Part shown: piece by piece, positions 1-8,808 of the stretch
Position numbering within the stretch: position 1 is the first letter of the stretch
How the letters are laid out: each line of letters starts with the position of its first letter
DNA from: Aequorivita vladivostokensis
GTDB lineage: Bacteria > Bacteroidota > Bacteroidia > Flavobacteriales > Flavobacteriaceae
DNA: 64,000 bases
Reading direction: 5' to 3'
NCBI RefSeq assembly: GCF_000952855.1
Contig: NZ_JSVU01000003.1
Span: 124,001-188,000 of the forward strand
Translations under genes and position numbers: made by a program
The notes under the pieces: generated by a model
What the model was told of the DNA's origin: nothing
The model's input: only the letters and a program-made list of their open reading frames with translations
Databases searched by the model: none

Positions 1-1029
1 GCGGGCTATGCCTTTGCCAAGGGACATTCCGCTTCATACGCGGTTGAAAGCTACCAAAGTCTTTTTCTGAAAGCCTATTTTCCGTTGGAATATATAGTGG
101 CGACGCTTAACAACGGTGGCGGATTTTACAGCGTGGAACTTTACGTACACGAGGCACGAATGCACGGCGGAAACATCCTGCAGCCCTGCATAAACCGCAG
201 TTTCAATGAAACGGTCATTTATGGGAAGGATATTTACATCGGCTTCGGGTTTTTACAGTTTATGGAATCGAAACTTATCCAAAAAATAATCGCGGAACGC
301 AACAAAAACGGTGCTTTTAAAAGTCTGGATGATTTTCTGGAGCGCATTTCCATCGGAATGGAGCAAGTTACCATTCTTATAAAAATAAACGCCTTCCGCT
401 TTACGGGAAGAAATAAACGCGAACTGCTATGGAAAGCCTATATGAAGATAAACAAGGTGAGTTTTGAGGAGGACGCCCCTACCCTTTTCCGACCGAAGCG
501 CATAGATTACCAAACGCCATCGCTGCTGCACACGGCAATGGAAGACGCTTTTGACGAAATGGAACTGTTGGGGTTTCCGCTGTGCAGTCCTTTTGAGTTG
601 CTTGCAAAGCCTTCGGAAAATAGATTACGGGCCGCACAACTTCCACAGTTTATAGGAAAAACGATAACTATTGAAGGATATTTAATAACCACCAAAAGAA
701 CCCGTACCTCGCGCGGCGATTATATGTACTTCGGAAATTTTGTGGACCGCGACGGCCATTTTGTGGATACGGTACACTTTCCACCGGTGGCACGTCAATA
801 TCGCTTCCGCGGAAAAGGGGTTTACAGCATTACGGGAAAGGTGATGGAAGAATTTGATTGTATCACTATTGAGGTTTTAAAAATGGAGCGATTGGCGATA
901 ATCCAGGATCCGCGGTATAGCCCAAGCCCCCTACCCCCTGCCTACGTGTCTCCGGCAGGCAGGCCCGAAGGGGGAACTGTTACGGATAATAGCCGAAAGA
1001 CGATAAGAGGTAAGACCGCTGCGCTATAA
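1..1029 (+). CDS. dnaE: DNA polymerase III alpha subunit (DnaE family), C-terminal fragment
   Basis: The gene enters from the left edge in frame 1. The first visible residues, AGYAFAKGHSASYA, are the typical DnaE helix-hairpin-helix/finger region. They are followed by FLKAYFPLEY, the HhH-like stretch GFLQFMESKLIQKI, and an OB-fold near GKTITIEGYLITTKRTRTSRG. Polymerisation by C-family replicases is known; the catalytic aspartates lie outside the window. The next gene is dinB on the same strand, which recalls the damage-inducible polymerase cassettes of Bacteroidota in which a second DnaE pairs with a Y-family polymerase; whether this is the replicative or the accessory copy cannot be decided. 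The last 35 or so residues (rich in P, G, S, T, R) are encoded by a GC-rich inverted-repeat island and look like an acquired extension. Confidence 0.9.
   Translation, partial: AGYAFAKGHSASYAVESYQSLFLKAYFPLEYIVATLNNGGGFYSVELYVHEARMHGGNILQPCINRSFNETVIYGKDIYIGFGFLQFMESKLIQKIIAERNKNGAFKSLDDFLERISIGMEQVTILIKINAFRFTGRNKRELLWKAYMKINKVSFEEDAPTLFRPKRIDYQTPSLLHTAMEDAFDEMELLGFPLCSPFELLAKPSENRLRAAQLPQFIGKTITIEGYLITTKRTRTSRGDYMYFGNFVDRDGHFVDTVHFPPVARQYRFRGKGVYSITGKVMEEFDCITIEVLKMERLAIIQDPRYSPSPLPPAYVSPAGRPEGGTVTDNSRKTIRGKTAAL
924..978. repeat. GC-rich imperfect inverted repeat inside the dnaE 3' end
   Basis: A C-run arm (about 927-939) and a G-run arm (about 967-974) flank an inner GCCT/AGGC hairpin around 940-963. 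The composition differs strongly from the surrounding gene. It encodes a low-complexity Pro/Gly-rich tail not expected in DnaE. Confidence 0.5.
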
Positions 1030-1145
1030 GACGTAGGAAGTAGGACTAAAAAAACACAAGAACAGAACCCGAAGGGATTGTCTCAGCTTGCTCATGTTGT
1101 CATACGTCCCACGTTTTATCGCCCTAAGTCAATTTTTTTTTAAAA

Positions 1146-2363
1146 ATGAACGACAAAAGAAACATAGTGCATATGGATTTGGACACCTTTTTTGTGTCCT
1201 GCGAGCGCTTGCTGGATCGCAAGTTGATCGGCAAACCTGTATTGATAGGCGGTACAAGCGACCGTGGCGTGGTGGCCTCGTGCAGTTATGAGGCGCGGAG
1301 CTTTGGTATCCATTCGGCCATGCCGATGAAGTTGGCGCGACAGCTTTGTCCCGAAGCCATCGTGGTGCGAGGCGATGCAAGTACCTACAGTAAGTTTTCT
1401 GACACGGTTACCGAAGTAATCAAAGAAAGTGTGCCCCTCTATGAAAAATCGTCGGTAGATGAATTTTATATCGATCTTACGGGAATGGACAAGTTTTTCG
1501 GTTGCGAAAAATTAGCTTCAGAATTGCGGCAACGTATCATAAAAGAAACCGGGCTGCCCATTTCCTTCGGACTTTCCGTGAACAAGACCGTTTCAAAAAT
1601 AGCCACGGGCGAAGCAAAGCCCAACAACCAAATCCATATTTTAAAAGGTACCGAAAAACCCTTTCTTTCCCCTTTATCAGTAAACAAAATTCCCATGGTG
1701 GGTCAAGTTACCTACCGGGCCTTCTGCGATCTGGGCATAAAACAAATAAAAACAATACAAGAAATGCCCGTAGAAATGATGACCAAAGTTTTTGGAAAGA
1801 ACGGACAGACCATTTGGCAGAAAGCAAACGGTATAGACAACACGCCCGTAGAGCAATATACCGAACGCAAATCCATTTCTACCGAACGTAGCTTTGACCG
1901 CGACACTACCGATGTAAAAAAACTGGAAGGCATCATCATTGCTATGGCAGAAAATCTGGTTTTTCAATTGAGGCGGGGCAATAAGCTTACTGCCTGCATT
2001 ACCTTCAAAATACGGTATTCAGATTTCCAGACCTATACCGTGCAGAAAAAAATACCGTATAGTTCCGCAGACCATAAAATTATTCCCGTGGTGATGGAAC
2101 TATTTAAAAAACTCTATCAGCGCCGGTTGTTGGTGCGGATGGTGGGCGTTCGCTTCAGCCATTTAGTGGAAGGCGGTTTCCAGATAGACCTTTTTGACGA
2201 CAATGAAAAAATAATCAACCTCTACCACGCAATGGACAAAATGCGCGATCGTTACGGCGACCGTGCGGTTATGCGCGCTGCGGGAATGGAGGCCAAAAGC
2301 ATCGGTCGCTGGAACCCGTTCACGGGAGCGCCGCCGCCGCTGTTGCCCAACAGAAGGAGGTGA
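1146..2363 (+). CDS. dinB: DNA polymerase IV, Y-family translesion polymerase
   Basis: The 405-aa length suits DinB. The N-terminal palm motif HMDLDTFF carries the metal-binding Asp11. The second catalytic pair D105-E106 sits in SSVDEFYIDLTG. Helix-hairpin-helix thumb residues occur near 175-200 (VNKIPMVGQV) and the little-finger domain fills roughly 240-345. The enzyme bypasses damaged templates with low fidelity. It follows the dnaE-type gene by 116 bp and may be in one transcription unit with it. The ATG is chosen because the catalytic core starts nine residues later. The C-terminus ends in a short proline-rich tail rather than a clear beta-clamp motif. Confidence 0.95.
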   Translation: MNDKRNIVHMDLDTFFVSCERLLDRKLIGKPVLIGGTSDRGVVASCSYEARSFGIHSAMPMKLARQLCPEAIVVRGDASTYSKFSDTVTEVIKESVPLYEKSSVDEFYIDLTGMDKFFGCEKLASELRQRIIKETGLPISFGLSVNKTVSKIATGEAKPNNQIHILKGTEKPFLSPLSVNKIPMVGQVTYRAFCDLGIKQIKTIQEMPVEMMTKVFGKNGQTIWQKANGIDNTPVEQYTERKSISTERSFDRDTTDVKKLEGIIIAMAENLVFQLRRGNKLTACITFKIRYSDFQTYTVQKKIPYSSADHKIIPVVMELFKKLYQRRLLVRMVGVRFSHLVEGGFQIDLFDDNEKIINLYHAMDKMRDRYGDRAVMRAAGMEAKSIGRWNPFTGAPPPLLPNRRR

Positions 2364-2364
2364 T

Positions 2365-2399
2365 TCAATGTTGAATGTTCAATGCTCAATGCTCAAAAA
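2365..2399. repeat. Heptamer-period tract (TCAATGY family)
   Basis: Four consecutive 7-bp units TCAATGT, TGAATGT, TCAATGC, TCAATGC, then a decayed TCAAAAA, start directly after the dinB stop codon. One of several 7-bp-period tracts in this window. Confidence 0.7.
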
Positions 2400-2444
2400 T
2401 AAATTCATAATTATCAATTCTTCATTCATGATTAAATAAGATGC

Positions 2445-2452
2445 TATCTTTG
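2445..2452 (+). promoter_or_regulatory. Candidate -7 box of the sdaA promoter
   Basis: TATCTTTG matches the Bacteroidota -7 consensus TAnnTTTG and lies 18 bp before the sdaA ATG. No clear TTG is found at -33, so the assignment rests on one box. Confidence 0.4.
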
Positions 2453-2470
2453 TTTTTAAAAGAAATTTGA

Positions 2471-3895
2471 ATGGAGAGTATCAGCGTTTTTGACATGTTA
2501 TCGATCGGCGTCGGGCCATCGAGTTCGCATACATTAGGTCCGTGGCGCGCAGCCCTGCGATGGATTGAGGAATTGAAAGAAAAAAATCAATTTGATGAGA
2601 TAACTGAGATTTCAGTGGATCTGTACGGCTCCCTTTCGCTTACGGGCAAAGGACACGCCACAGATATTGCAGTAATGCTGGGCCTCTCGGGTTTTGATCC
2701 TGTAACTTTTCCTATAGAAAATATTGAAAAGGAAATTGATTTTATCAATTCAGAAAATAAATTAAAACTGAACGGGGAGTTGGAAGTTCCCTTTTTTCCA
2801 AAGCAGAATATTATTTTCAACCGAAAGTTTTTGGAGTTTCATCCAAATGGAATGACTTTTAAGGCAACATTAAAGGATGGCTCCAAAAAATCCTCTTCGT
2901 TTTATTCAATAGGCGGTGGTTTTACCGTGAAGAAGGAACGAAAACGTAAAAAAATAAAACTGGCAAAATTTGCGCAATTTCCTTTTCCCATAGAAAAGGG
3001 AACGGAGCTTCTGGCATATTGCAAAGCTGAAAGAAAAAGTATTTCTGAAATAGTACTCGAAAACGAAAAGTCGCTGCGAAGCGAAGACGAAATAAACGAC
3101 GGCCTAAAAAAAATATGGGATGTAATGCTCGATTCCATGTACGTTGGCGCCCATACGAAAGGTACTTTGCCCGGCGGATTAAATGTAACACGTCGTGCTT
3201 TTGAAATGAACAAGAACCTAATTGGCGATAGCAAATACACCAATGCTGATGAATGGATTGCTGCCATTAGAAATACCGAGGTAAAATTCCGTCAAATTCT
3301 GAAATGGGTCTCGTGCTTTGCCTTGGCCGTAAATGAAGTGAATGCTTCCTTAGGGCGTGTTGTTACGGCACCAACCAATGGAAGCGCGGGCGTAATTCCA
3401 GCCGTGATGCTGTATTATATGGTGATTGAAAACCACGATGCAAATTTTGAGGACGTTCGTAAATTTTTACTCACGGCTGGCGAAATTGGCAGTATCTTCA
3501 AAAAAGGTGCTACCATTTCGGCAGCTATGGGCGGCTGCCAGGCAGAGATCGGCGTTTCCTCCTCCATGGCCGCCGGTGCCCTTTGTGAACTAATGGGCGG
3601 CACGCCCGAACAATGCTTAATGGCCAGTGAAATTGCAATGGAACATCACCTGGGAATGACGTGCGATCCCATTGCAGGTTTAGTGCAAATTCCGTGTATT
3701 GAACGCAATGCAATGGGCGCCATTAAAGCCATCAACGCCTGCGAAATGGCTTTGGATAGCGATCCTTCCAAAGCAAAGGTGCCCCTCGATAAAGTGATTG
3801 CCACCATGTGGGAAACGGCCAAGGACATGACTTCAAAATATAAGGAAACCAGTGAGGGTGGTCTTGCTGTGCAAGTGAATATTAGCGATTGTTAA
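2471..3895 (+). CDS. sdaA: L-serine ammonia-lyase, single-chain iron-sulfur type
   Basis: Deaminates L-serine to pyruvate and ammonia with a [4Fe-4S] cluster. The 474-aa chain starts with [22 protein letters not shown], the conserved N-terminal (beta) domain. The C-terminal alpha domain carries three cluster cysteine candidates, C356 (GGCQAEIG), C398 (MTCDPIAG) and C409 (IPCIERN). Their 42- and 11-residue spacing equals that known for the E. coli enzymes. It is monocistronic between dinB and a convergent small gene, with a candidate TAnnTTTG box just upstream. The cytosolic enzyme links serine catabolism to central carbon. Confidence 0.96.
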   Translation: MESISVFDMLSIGVGPSSSHTLGPWRAALRWIEELKEKNQFDEITEISVDLYGSLSLTGKGHATDIAVMLGLSGFDPVTFPIENIEKEIDFINSENKLKLNGELEVPFFPKQNIIFNRKFLEFHPNGMTFKATLKDGSKKSSSFYSIGGGFTVKKERKRKKIKLAKFAQFPFPIEKGTELLAYCKAERKSISEIVLENEKSLRSEDEINDGLKKIWDVMLDSMYVGAHTKGTLPGGLNVTRRAFEMNKNLIGDSKYTNADEWIAAIRNTEVKFRQILKWVSCFALAVNEVNASLGRVVTAPTNGSAGVIPAVMLYYMVIENHDANFEDVRKFLLTAGEIGSIFKKGATISAAMGGCQAEIGVSSSMAAGALCELMGGTPEQCLMASEIAMEHHLGMTCDPIAGLVQIPCIERNAMGAIKAINACEMALDSDPSKAKVPLDKVIATMWETAKDMTSKYKETSEGGLAVQVNISDC

Positions 3896-3897
3896 AA

Positions 3898-4362
3898 TCA
3901 TTCCTTCTTACAGCTCCCAATGCGAAGGGAATCTATAAGATTAAGGATTTTCCAACTCTCGTCCGTGTAAACCAACGTAAATGAATTGGCCCCACAATGG
4001 CTAAATTTTCCGTCCATGTAATATTCATACGGCGCCCAAACGTGTGCAATATTACCGTCGCTATTTACAATATAATCGGTCAACTTTTCATCCCAATCCA
4101 GCTCTTTGCCCTTTGTAGCGGCATACTGAAGCAAATCTGACGATCTAATATAGATTAGAATATTTTCCTGTTCGGTATTAAGATAGGCGCGATTCATGGT
4201 CATGTTGGGGTGCATCACCGATTTCATTTTTAGCGTGTCGCCCGCACGGTATCCATCCATAAAAATATTGATGATTATTTTGGCATTTTCCGTAGAGAGC
4301 GATTCTTGGCCAAAACTTTGGACTGCCATAAAAATTGAAAAAAGAAAGATTAGAGATTTCAT
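3898..4362 (-). CDS. Secreted NTF2-like (SnoaL/lumazine-binding-2 type) protein
   Basis: A 154-aa protein with an N-terminal signal peptide (MKSLIFLFSIFMAVQSFGQ, cleavage probably after FGQ). The body has the cone-shaped NTF2-like pattern: a starting helix with IINIFMDGYRAGDTLKMKSVMHPN, then strands ending in HVWAPYEYYMDGKFSHCGANSFTLVYTDESWKI. Many Bacteroidota carry such periplasmic or outer-membrane-associated proteins and their ligand is generally unknown. It converges on sdaA with 2 bp between the stops, and diverges from panB. Confidence 0.75.
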   Translation of the reverse strand: MKSLIFLFSIFMAVQSFGQESLSTENAKIIINIFMDGYRAGDTLKMKSVMHPNMTMNRAYLNTEQENILIYIRSSDLLQYAATKGKELDWDEKLTDYIVNSDGNIAHVWAPYEYYMDGKFSHCGANSFTLVYTDESWKILNLIDSLRIGSCKKE

Positions 4363-4376
4363 CTTGAAAATTTTAC

Positions 4377-4405
4377 TTGGTTACTATTCAAAAATAGTAC
4401 TTTTA
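4377..4405 (+). promoter_or_regulatory. Candidate panB promoter
   Basis: TTG at 4377-4379 and TACTTTTA at 4398-4405, 18 bp apart, approximate the TTG/TAnnTTTG consensus. The panB ATG follows 28 bp downstream. Confidence 0.35.
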
Positions 4406-4433
4406 CATTTTAATAGAACCAGTTTTAAAGAAT

Positions 4434-5252
4434 ATGTCAACAGCCAAAAAAGAATATAAGCGCATCACTACCAAAACTTTGGTAGATATGAAAAAGAAAG
4501 GTGAAAAAATCTCCATGCTCACGGCCTATGATTTTACCATGGCTAAGATCGTTGACAGTGCTGGCATTGATGTAATCTTGGTGGGTGACTCAGCTTCAAA
4601 TGTAATGGCTGGCCACGAAACCACCCTGCCGATAACCTTGGATCAAATGATCTATCACGCAGCCTCGGTAGTTCGGGCTATTGAGCGTAGTTTGGTGGTT
4701 GTTGATCTGCCTTTCGGAAGTTATCAAAGTGACCCAAAGGAAGCATTGCGCTCTGCCATCCGTATTATGAAGGAAAGCGGTGGGCACGCCGTAAAACTGG
4801 AGGGCGGAAAGGAAATAAAAGAATCCATAAAGCGAATTTTGAATGCAGGTATTCCCGTTATGGGCCATTTGGGTTTAACGCCCCAGTCCATTTATAAATT
4901 CGGGACTTATACCGTGCGCGCAAAGGAGGAGGAAGAAGCAGATAAATTAATAGCCGATGCTATTTTACTTGAGAAAACAGGGTGTTTCGCTATTGTATTG
5001 GAAAAGGTACCGGCAAAATTGGCTCAGGAAGTTTCTGAAAAAATAAGCATTCCCGTAATCGGCATTGGTGCGGGTAACGGTGTTGATGGACAAGTTCTGG
5101 TAACACATGATATGATTGGGATGACCCACGAATTCAATCCGCGTTTTCTCAGGCGGTATTTAGATTTATATACGGAAATGAAAAGCGCTTTCAGCAAATA
5201 CAGCGATGATGTGAAAAGTGGTGATTTTCCAAATGACAGTGAACAATATTAA
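4434..5252 (+). CDS. panB: 3-methyl-2-oxobutanoate hydroxymethyltransferase
   Basis: First committed step of pantothenate/CoA synthesis: methylene-tetrahydrofolate plus alpha-ketoisovalerate gives ketopantoate. The 272-aa length fits the family. Visible signatures are [12 protein letters not shown], the metal-site motif [20 protein letters not shown], the lysine-containing AVKLEGG, the catalytic-Glu region [10 protein letters not shown], and the C-terminal [20 protein letters not shown]. The TIM-barrel order is intact. No panC or panD is adjacent, so the pathway genes are dispersed here. Confidence 0.96.
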   Translation: MSTAKKEYKRITTKTLVDMKKKGEKISMLTAYDFTMAKIVDSAGIDVILVGDSASNVMAGHETTLPITLDQMIYHAASVVRAIERSLVVVDLPFGSYQSDPKEALRSAIRIMKESGGHAVKLEGGKEIKESIKRILNAGIPVMGHLGLTPQSIYKFGTYTVRAKEEEEADKLIADAILLEKTGCFAIVLEKVPAKLAQEVSEKISIPVIGIGAGNGVDGQVLVTHDMIGMTHEFNPRFLRRYLDLYTEMKSAFSKYSDDVKSGDFPNDSEQY

Positions 5253-5276
5253 TTGATTGTTAGATTTTTTATTTAG

Positions 5277-5324
5277 AATCCAATAATCGAGCAATCCGAA
5301 AATCCAACAATCCAGAAATCCAGC
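5277..5324. repeat. Six-unit octamer tract at the 5' end of the RluA-family gene
   Basis: Six consecutive 8-bp units: AATCCAAT, AATCGAGC, AATCCGAA, AATCCAAC, AATCCAGA, AATCCAGC. It begins right after an in-frame TAG at 5274 and runs in the same frame into the pseudouridine synthase, exactly where a start codon would be expected. Confidence 0.75.
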
Positions 5325-5351
5325 CCACATAGCACCAAGGATAATCTTCAA

Positions 5352-6011
5352 ATTCTTTTTGAAGACAATCATTTAATAGTTATCAATAAACGCCCGGGAG
5401 ACATTGTACAGGGCGACAAAACGGGAGACTTACCTCTTTCCGAAGTGGTGAAACAGTACATCGCCGAAAAATACAATAAACCCGGTGCGGTATTTTTGGG
5501 CGTAGTTCACAGATTGGACCGACCCACAAGTGGAATTGTTGTTTTTGCAAAAACTTCCAAAGCACTGGCCCGCTTAAATAAAATGTTTTCCAAAAGGGAA
5601 ACCGAAAAAATCTATTGGGCAATTGTAAAGGAGGCGCCGCCCAAAACAGCCGATACATTAACGCATTTTTTAAAAAGAAATCCAAAGCAAAATAAGTCGT
5701 ACGCCCATAGTAAAGAAGTTCAGGATAGTAAAAAGGCAATTCTCCACTACAAACTTTTGAAAAGACTGGACAATTATTATTTATTGGAAATTACTTTGGA
5801 AACGGGAAGGCACCATCAAATTCGGTCGCAGCTGTCCGCTATTGGTTGCTCCATAAAAGGCGATCTGAAATATGGGTTTGACCGAAGCAATCCCGATGGC
5901 AGCATTCATCTTCACGCTAAAAAACTGACTTTAATCCATCCAGTACAAAAAGAAGAACTGATAATAGAAGCCGCTGCTCCTACTGACGTGATATGGAATG
6001 CCTGCGATTAG
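5352..6011 (+). CDS. RluA-family pseudouridine synthase with no canonical start
   Basis: The conserved catalytic loop HRLDRPTSGIVVF contains the Asp nucleophile, followed by ETGRHHQIRSQL and GDLKYG, so this isomerises uridine in rRNA or tRNA. The family-typical N-terminus NLQILFEDNHLIVINKRPGD is encoded from about 5343. However, the frame holds no ATG, GTG or TTG between the stop at 5274 and GTG at 5445, which lies inside the conserved fold. I give ATT 5352 as a formal start because AAGG lies 12 bp upstream of it, but initiation could be at ATA 5283, or the gene may be crippled. Its stop overlaps the stop of the convergent response regulator. Confidence 0.7.
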   Translation: MLFEDNHLIVINKRPGDIVQGDKTGDLPLSEVVKQYIAEKYNKPGAVFLGVVHRLDRPTSGIVVFAKTSKALARLNKMFSKRETEKIYWAIVKEAPPKTADTLTHFLKRNPKQNKSYAHSKEVQDSKKAILHYKLLKRLDNYYLLEITLETGRHHQIRSQLSAIGCSIKGDLKYGFDRSNPDGSIHLHAKKLTLIHPVQKEELIIEAAAPTDVIWNACD

Positions 6012-6661
6012 AGCTGGATCAGTTTCTTTTTCAACGCAAAAATTACCAATCCCACCCTGTTTTTTATTTTTAGTCTTTTAAACAAATCTTGCCGATAACC
6101 ATCAATTGTTTTCGGGCTCAGATCCATTATATTGGCTATCTCCTTATAGGTCATTTCGGAACAGGCCAATTTTATAAAAGTAAGTTCATTTTCCTTAAAA
6201 TCAAGGATTCTGCCTTCCTCATCGGGAGTTAAGGAATGTAACAGGGTTTCAGATACCTTTTCGGAATGGTAGTAGCCTCTTTCCTGTAATTCTTCCAAAG
6301 CCGTATTTAGAATTTCTGGATGAATATCCTTCAACAGATAACCTTTCACCCCTCTTCGAAGCATTTTAAGAATAGTCTGTTCCTCATCCTCCATAGAGAG
6401 TGCGAGCACATTTATTCCGGGATGGGTATCTGCGAGCCATTCAGCAGTTTCAAAACCATTCATTACTGGCATATTTATATCCAAGAGAATTATATCTGGC
6501 AAAACGTTACTCTTTTCAATTTTTTGTTGAAGCTGCAATCCATTTTTTGCGTGAAATAACACTGTGAAATTCGGAAAGGAATTTATAAGTTTTTCCAAAG
6601 ATCTCGCAAAAAGCGAGTGGTCATCAACTATGGCAACAGTATGTTTTTCTTTGGAGTTCAT
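6008..6661 (-). CDS. Response regulator, NarL/LuxR type
   Basis: 217 aa. The receiver domain (1-125) has acidic D13-D14 and phospho-acceptor D61 in LLDINMPVMNG. The LuxR-type helix-turn-helix fills about 150-212 (FIKLACSEMTYKEIANIMDLSPKTIDGYR). The gene overlaps the kinase by 4 bp, so translation is coupled. The pair and the 7TM gene upstream form one operon. The neighbouring eCIS promoter carries palindromes of the kind LuxR-type dimers bind, so eCIS control is a reasonable inference, not shown. Confidence 0.95.
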   Translation of the reverse strand: MNSKEKHTVAIVDDHSLFARSLEKLINSFPNFTVLFHAKNGLQLQQKIEKSNVLPDIILLDINMPVMNGFETAEWLADTHPGINVLALSMEDEEQTILKMLRRGVKGYLLKDIHPEILNTALEELQERGYYHSEKVSETLLHSLTPDEEGRILDFKENELTFIKLACSEMTYKEIANIMDLSPKTIDGYRQDLFKRLKIKNRVGLVIFALKKKLIQL

Positions 6662-7458
6662 GCGTTTGCTTTAAAAGGATAGCTCAAATATAACCGGGTA
6701 CCATTTCCTATTTCTGAAATGATCTGGTAATCTGCATTAATCAATGCGGCTCTGCTTTTCATGGTTTCCATTCCCGAACTATCGGTCTTCAAAGAAGTAT
6801 CGAAACCTATACCATCGTCCGTGGCCGAAATATCAAGCGTTGTTTCTTTATATTCTAAATGTACGAATAATTTTGAAGCCCGCGCATGTTTCAACACGTT
6901 TGACAGAAATTCTTGCAGAATACGGAAAATTATAATTTCACTGGAGCTGTTTATAGGTATAATATCGCCTGTTATTTGTGCTGAAGCATCCAAATATCCC
7001 AATCGCTTTACCCTGTCCAGTTCCACCTGTAGGGATGCCAGCAATCCATTTTTTAAGACCACGTCATTATTTAAAACTTTGGAGAGCGACCGAATTTCTT
7101 GCACCGTTTCCTGCACTACCTCTTTCGTTTCCTTTATTTGTCCGTGATAAGTCGGGGGTACGGCATTCATTAATACATTTAATTGAATATTGGCAACAGA
7201 TAGCAATTGGCCCACATTATCGTGCAACTCCCACGCAATATTTTTCAAGGTTTGTTCCTGAATCTCTATTTTAGAATCGGCAAGTTCACGTTGATAGCGC
7301 TTTTCTGCTTCAAACCTATCCTTTAGAAATTTATTTTTTCTTCTTTGAAAAGCAATTACAAAAACAATTGAAAAGATTGTAAAGAACAGCAACACCGCAA
7401 TAAAGTAAACTATTAAAAGTTTTTCCTGGGGAAGTAAGGGTCCTTTTTCCGTGAGCAT
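6658..7458 (-). CDS. Sensor histidine kinase, HisKA_3 type
   Basis: 266 aa. One transmembrane helix (about 13-38), a coiled linker, then the dimerisation/phosphorylation box ENIAWELHDN-like stretch with His79 (ELHDNVGQLLS). The ATPase domain carries the N-box EFLSNVLKHA and the G1 box DDGIGFD (214-220). There is almost no extracytoplasmic domain, so sensing may occur in the membrane or through the 7TM partner encoded upstream. Its 5' end overlaps that gene by 46 bp, unusually long. It partners with the LuxR-type regulator that follows. Confidence 0.93.
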   Translation of the reverse strand: MLTEKGPLLPQEKLLIVYFIAVLLFFTIFSIVFVIAFQRRKNKFLKDRFEAEKRYQRELADSKIEIQEQTLKNIAWELHDNVGQLLSVANIQLNVLMNAVPPTYHGQIKETKEVVQETVQEIRSLSKVLNNDVVLKNGLLASLQVELDRVKRLGYLDASAQITGDIIPINSSSEIIIFRILQEFLSNVLKHARASKLFVHLEYKETTLDISATDDGIGFDTSLKTDSSGMETMKSRAALINADYQIISEIGNGTRLYLSYPFKANA

Positions 7459-8117
7459 ATTAAAAATCCAGCAATATAGATGGAATAGAATAAATAATTA
7501 GTCCCAAAGATAACCAGTGTATATAAACGTACAAAACCCGGATCAATAGAATTGCTAAAATATGAGCTGTAAATGAACAGAGGCGTGGTGCATAAATGGA
7601 AAATCAATGCGCCGACCGATACATAAAACGGTAAGCTTTTCTGTACCTGCAGAATTTGTTCACTTCGCAATAATTCCAGATAATACAAAGAAATGCTCAA
7701 AAGGACCAAGAAGGTTCCGAGCAATCGAAAAATGGGCAAAAAGATATTAAAAAAATCATTGGAAAAGGCAATTTCCGCAAGACTCACCACTATTAAAAGT
7801 AGCGAACTAAAATTTAATATTCTCACGGAGTCCCTTGAAGTTAAGTGCCATTTGAAATAATTGATATAAAACAAATAGCTAATAATTCCATAGATATTAA
7901 AAAGCCAATAATTTTTTTGGAACACACTATTCTTCAGAAATGATAGATACCCCGAATCCATGAGAATGGTGTACCAACCCAAAATTTCCACACAAACCGT
8001 AAACCCTAAAAAGAGCATCAAGTAAAAAGTAGGCTTTGATTTATTTTTTCTGTAATAAAACAAAGCGGCAATAAATGCCGATAATTCAAGAAGGTGAGCT
8101 ATAATTGCAGCTGTCAT
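7413..8117 (-). CDS. Polytopic (about seven-helix) membrane protein of unknown function
   Basis: 234 aa, nearly all hydrophobic segments: helices near 4-22, 29-50, 68-87, 95-113, 122-146, 158-180 and 196-218. No catalytic motif is visible. It is the first gene of a three-gene unit with a kinase that has only one membrane helix, overlapping it by 46 bp. I infer a sensory or accessory membrane partner. The family is not one I can name. Confidence 0.7.
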   Translation of the reverse strand: MTAAIIAHLLELSAFIAALFYYRKNKSKPTFYLMLFLGFTVCVEILGWYTILMDSGYLSFLKNSVFQKNYWLFNIYGIISYLFYINYFKWHLTSRDSVRILNFSSLLLIVVSLAEIAFSNDFFNIFLPIFRLLGTFLVLLSISLYYLELLRSEQILQVQKSLPFYVSVGALIFHLCTTPLFIYSSYFSNSIDPGFVRLYTLVIFGTNYLFYSIYIAGFLICSRKKDPYFPRKNF

Positions 8118-8327
8118 TCAATATTTTTTATTAAGGATCTTAGTTTTTCCATCTTTCATAAAAAAGAGAGAATTAAAAAACTTGAGAAATAGGCAGGGAT
8201 TTACTGCCCTACATTTGTATTTATGGGCTTTAATAAACAGACTTAAGTTGTTATTTTACCTTCCCGAAATTTTACTTTTGGCCAGAAAATGCTCCTTCAC
8301 GCGCTAAACATTTCAAAATTTGGATAC

Positions 8328-8684
8328 CTAGTAACTGTGAGGAGGCCATCCACCTATAACCGTGTTGAACGGATCTATTTTATAATTGTTCGGCGCTCCG
8401 CTATTTATCCCAACGGTTGGAGCTAAAAAGCAAGTAGCTTTATCTGTAGTATCGTTATCATAGGCACCAAAATAGATACGTACGCCAGGATTGGTTATTT
8501 CCTGTTTTTTCGATTCTGCGCGCACATAATCCAAAAATTCTTGAAGTTCCTCAAGACTAAAAAGAAATTCCCGCGTATCATTTGATCCCATTGCGCGCTC
8601 AATATCCACAGCTCGGGTGGCCACCCAATTATCCTGTAATTCTCTTGCTTTGTCAACGGTAATACATTTTGATGGTTTTGACAT
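8328..8684 (-). CDS. Small conserved protein of unknown function
   Basis: The ATG at 8684 is chosen; a longer frame reaches 8780, but the extra residues are Phe/Leu-rich and overlap the operator-like region. The 118-aa product starts MSKPSKCITVDKAREL and has a charged helical middle (SLEELQEFLDYVRAESKKQ). It continues with VRIYFGAYDNDTTDKATCFLAPTV and ends GGWPPHSY. I recall similar small Flavobacteriaceae proteins without assigned function. It is divergent from the eCIS operon and shares its 248-bp upstream region, so co-regulation is possible. Cytosolic, as no signal peptide is seen. Confidence 0.65.
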   Translation of the reverse strand: MSKPSKCITVDKARELQDNWVATRAVDIERAMGSNDTREFLFSLEELQEFLDYVRAESKKQEITNPGVRIYFGAYDNDTTDKATCFLAPTVGINSGAPNNYKIDPFNTVIGGWPPHSY

Positions 8685-8780
8685 AATTGAAATTGGTTTT
8701 TGGTTAATTGGCAGCAATGTAGTAAAAACAATCAAAAAAGCACTTTCCCCACCCAATAAACAGGAAAAATCCTCTCCCAT

Positions 8781-8798
8781 AATAGGAAATTTCCTATT
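8781..8798. promoter_or_regulatory. Perfect 18-bp palindrome upstream of the eCIS operon
   Basis: AATAGGAAA followed directly by its reverse complement TTTCCTATT. The half-site TAGGAAA recurs as TAGGGAAA in the neighbouring repeat. It lies about 70 bp upstream of the TTG box of the eCIS promoter, a position suited to an activator. Confidence 0.6.
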
Positions 8799-8808
8799 AA
8801 TTAATCAG

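Noticed and set aside
8210-8217. TACATTTG as a plus-strand promoter
   Set aside because: The nearest TTG is 25 bp upstream, too far, and transcription would run antisense to the small gene before reaching the eCIS operon.
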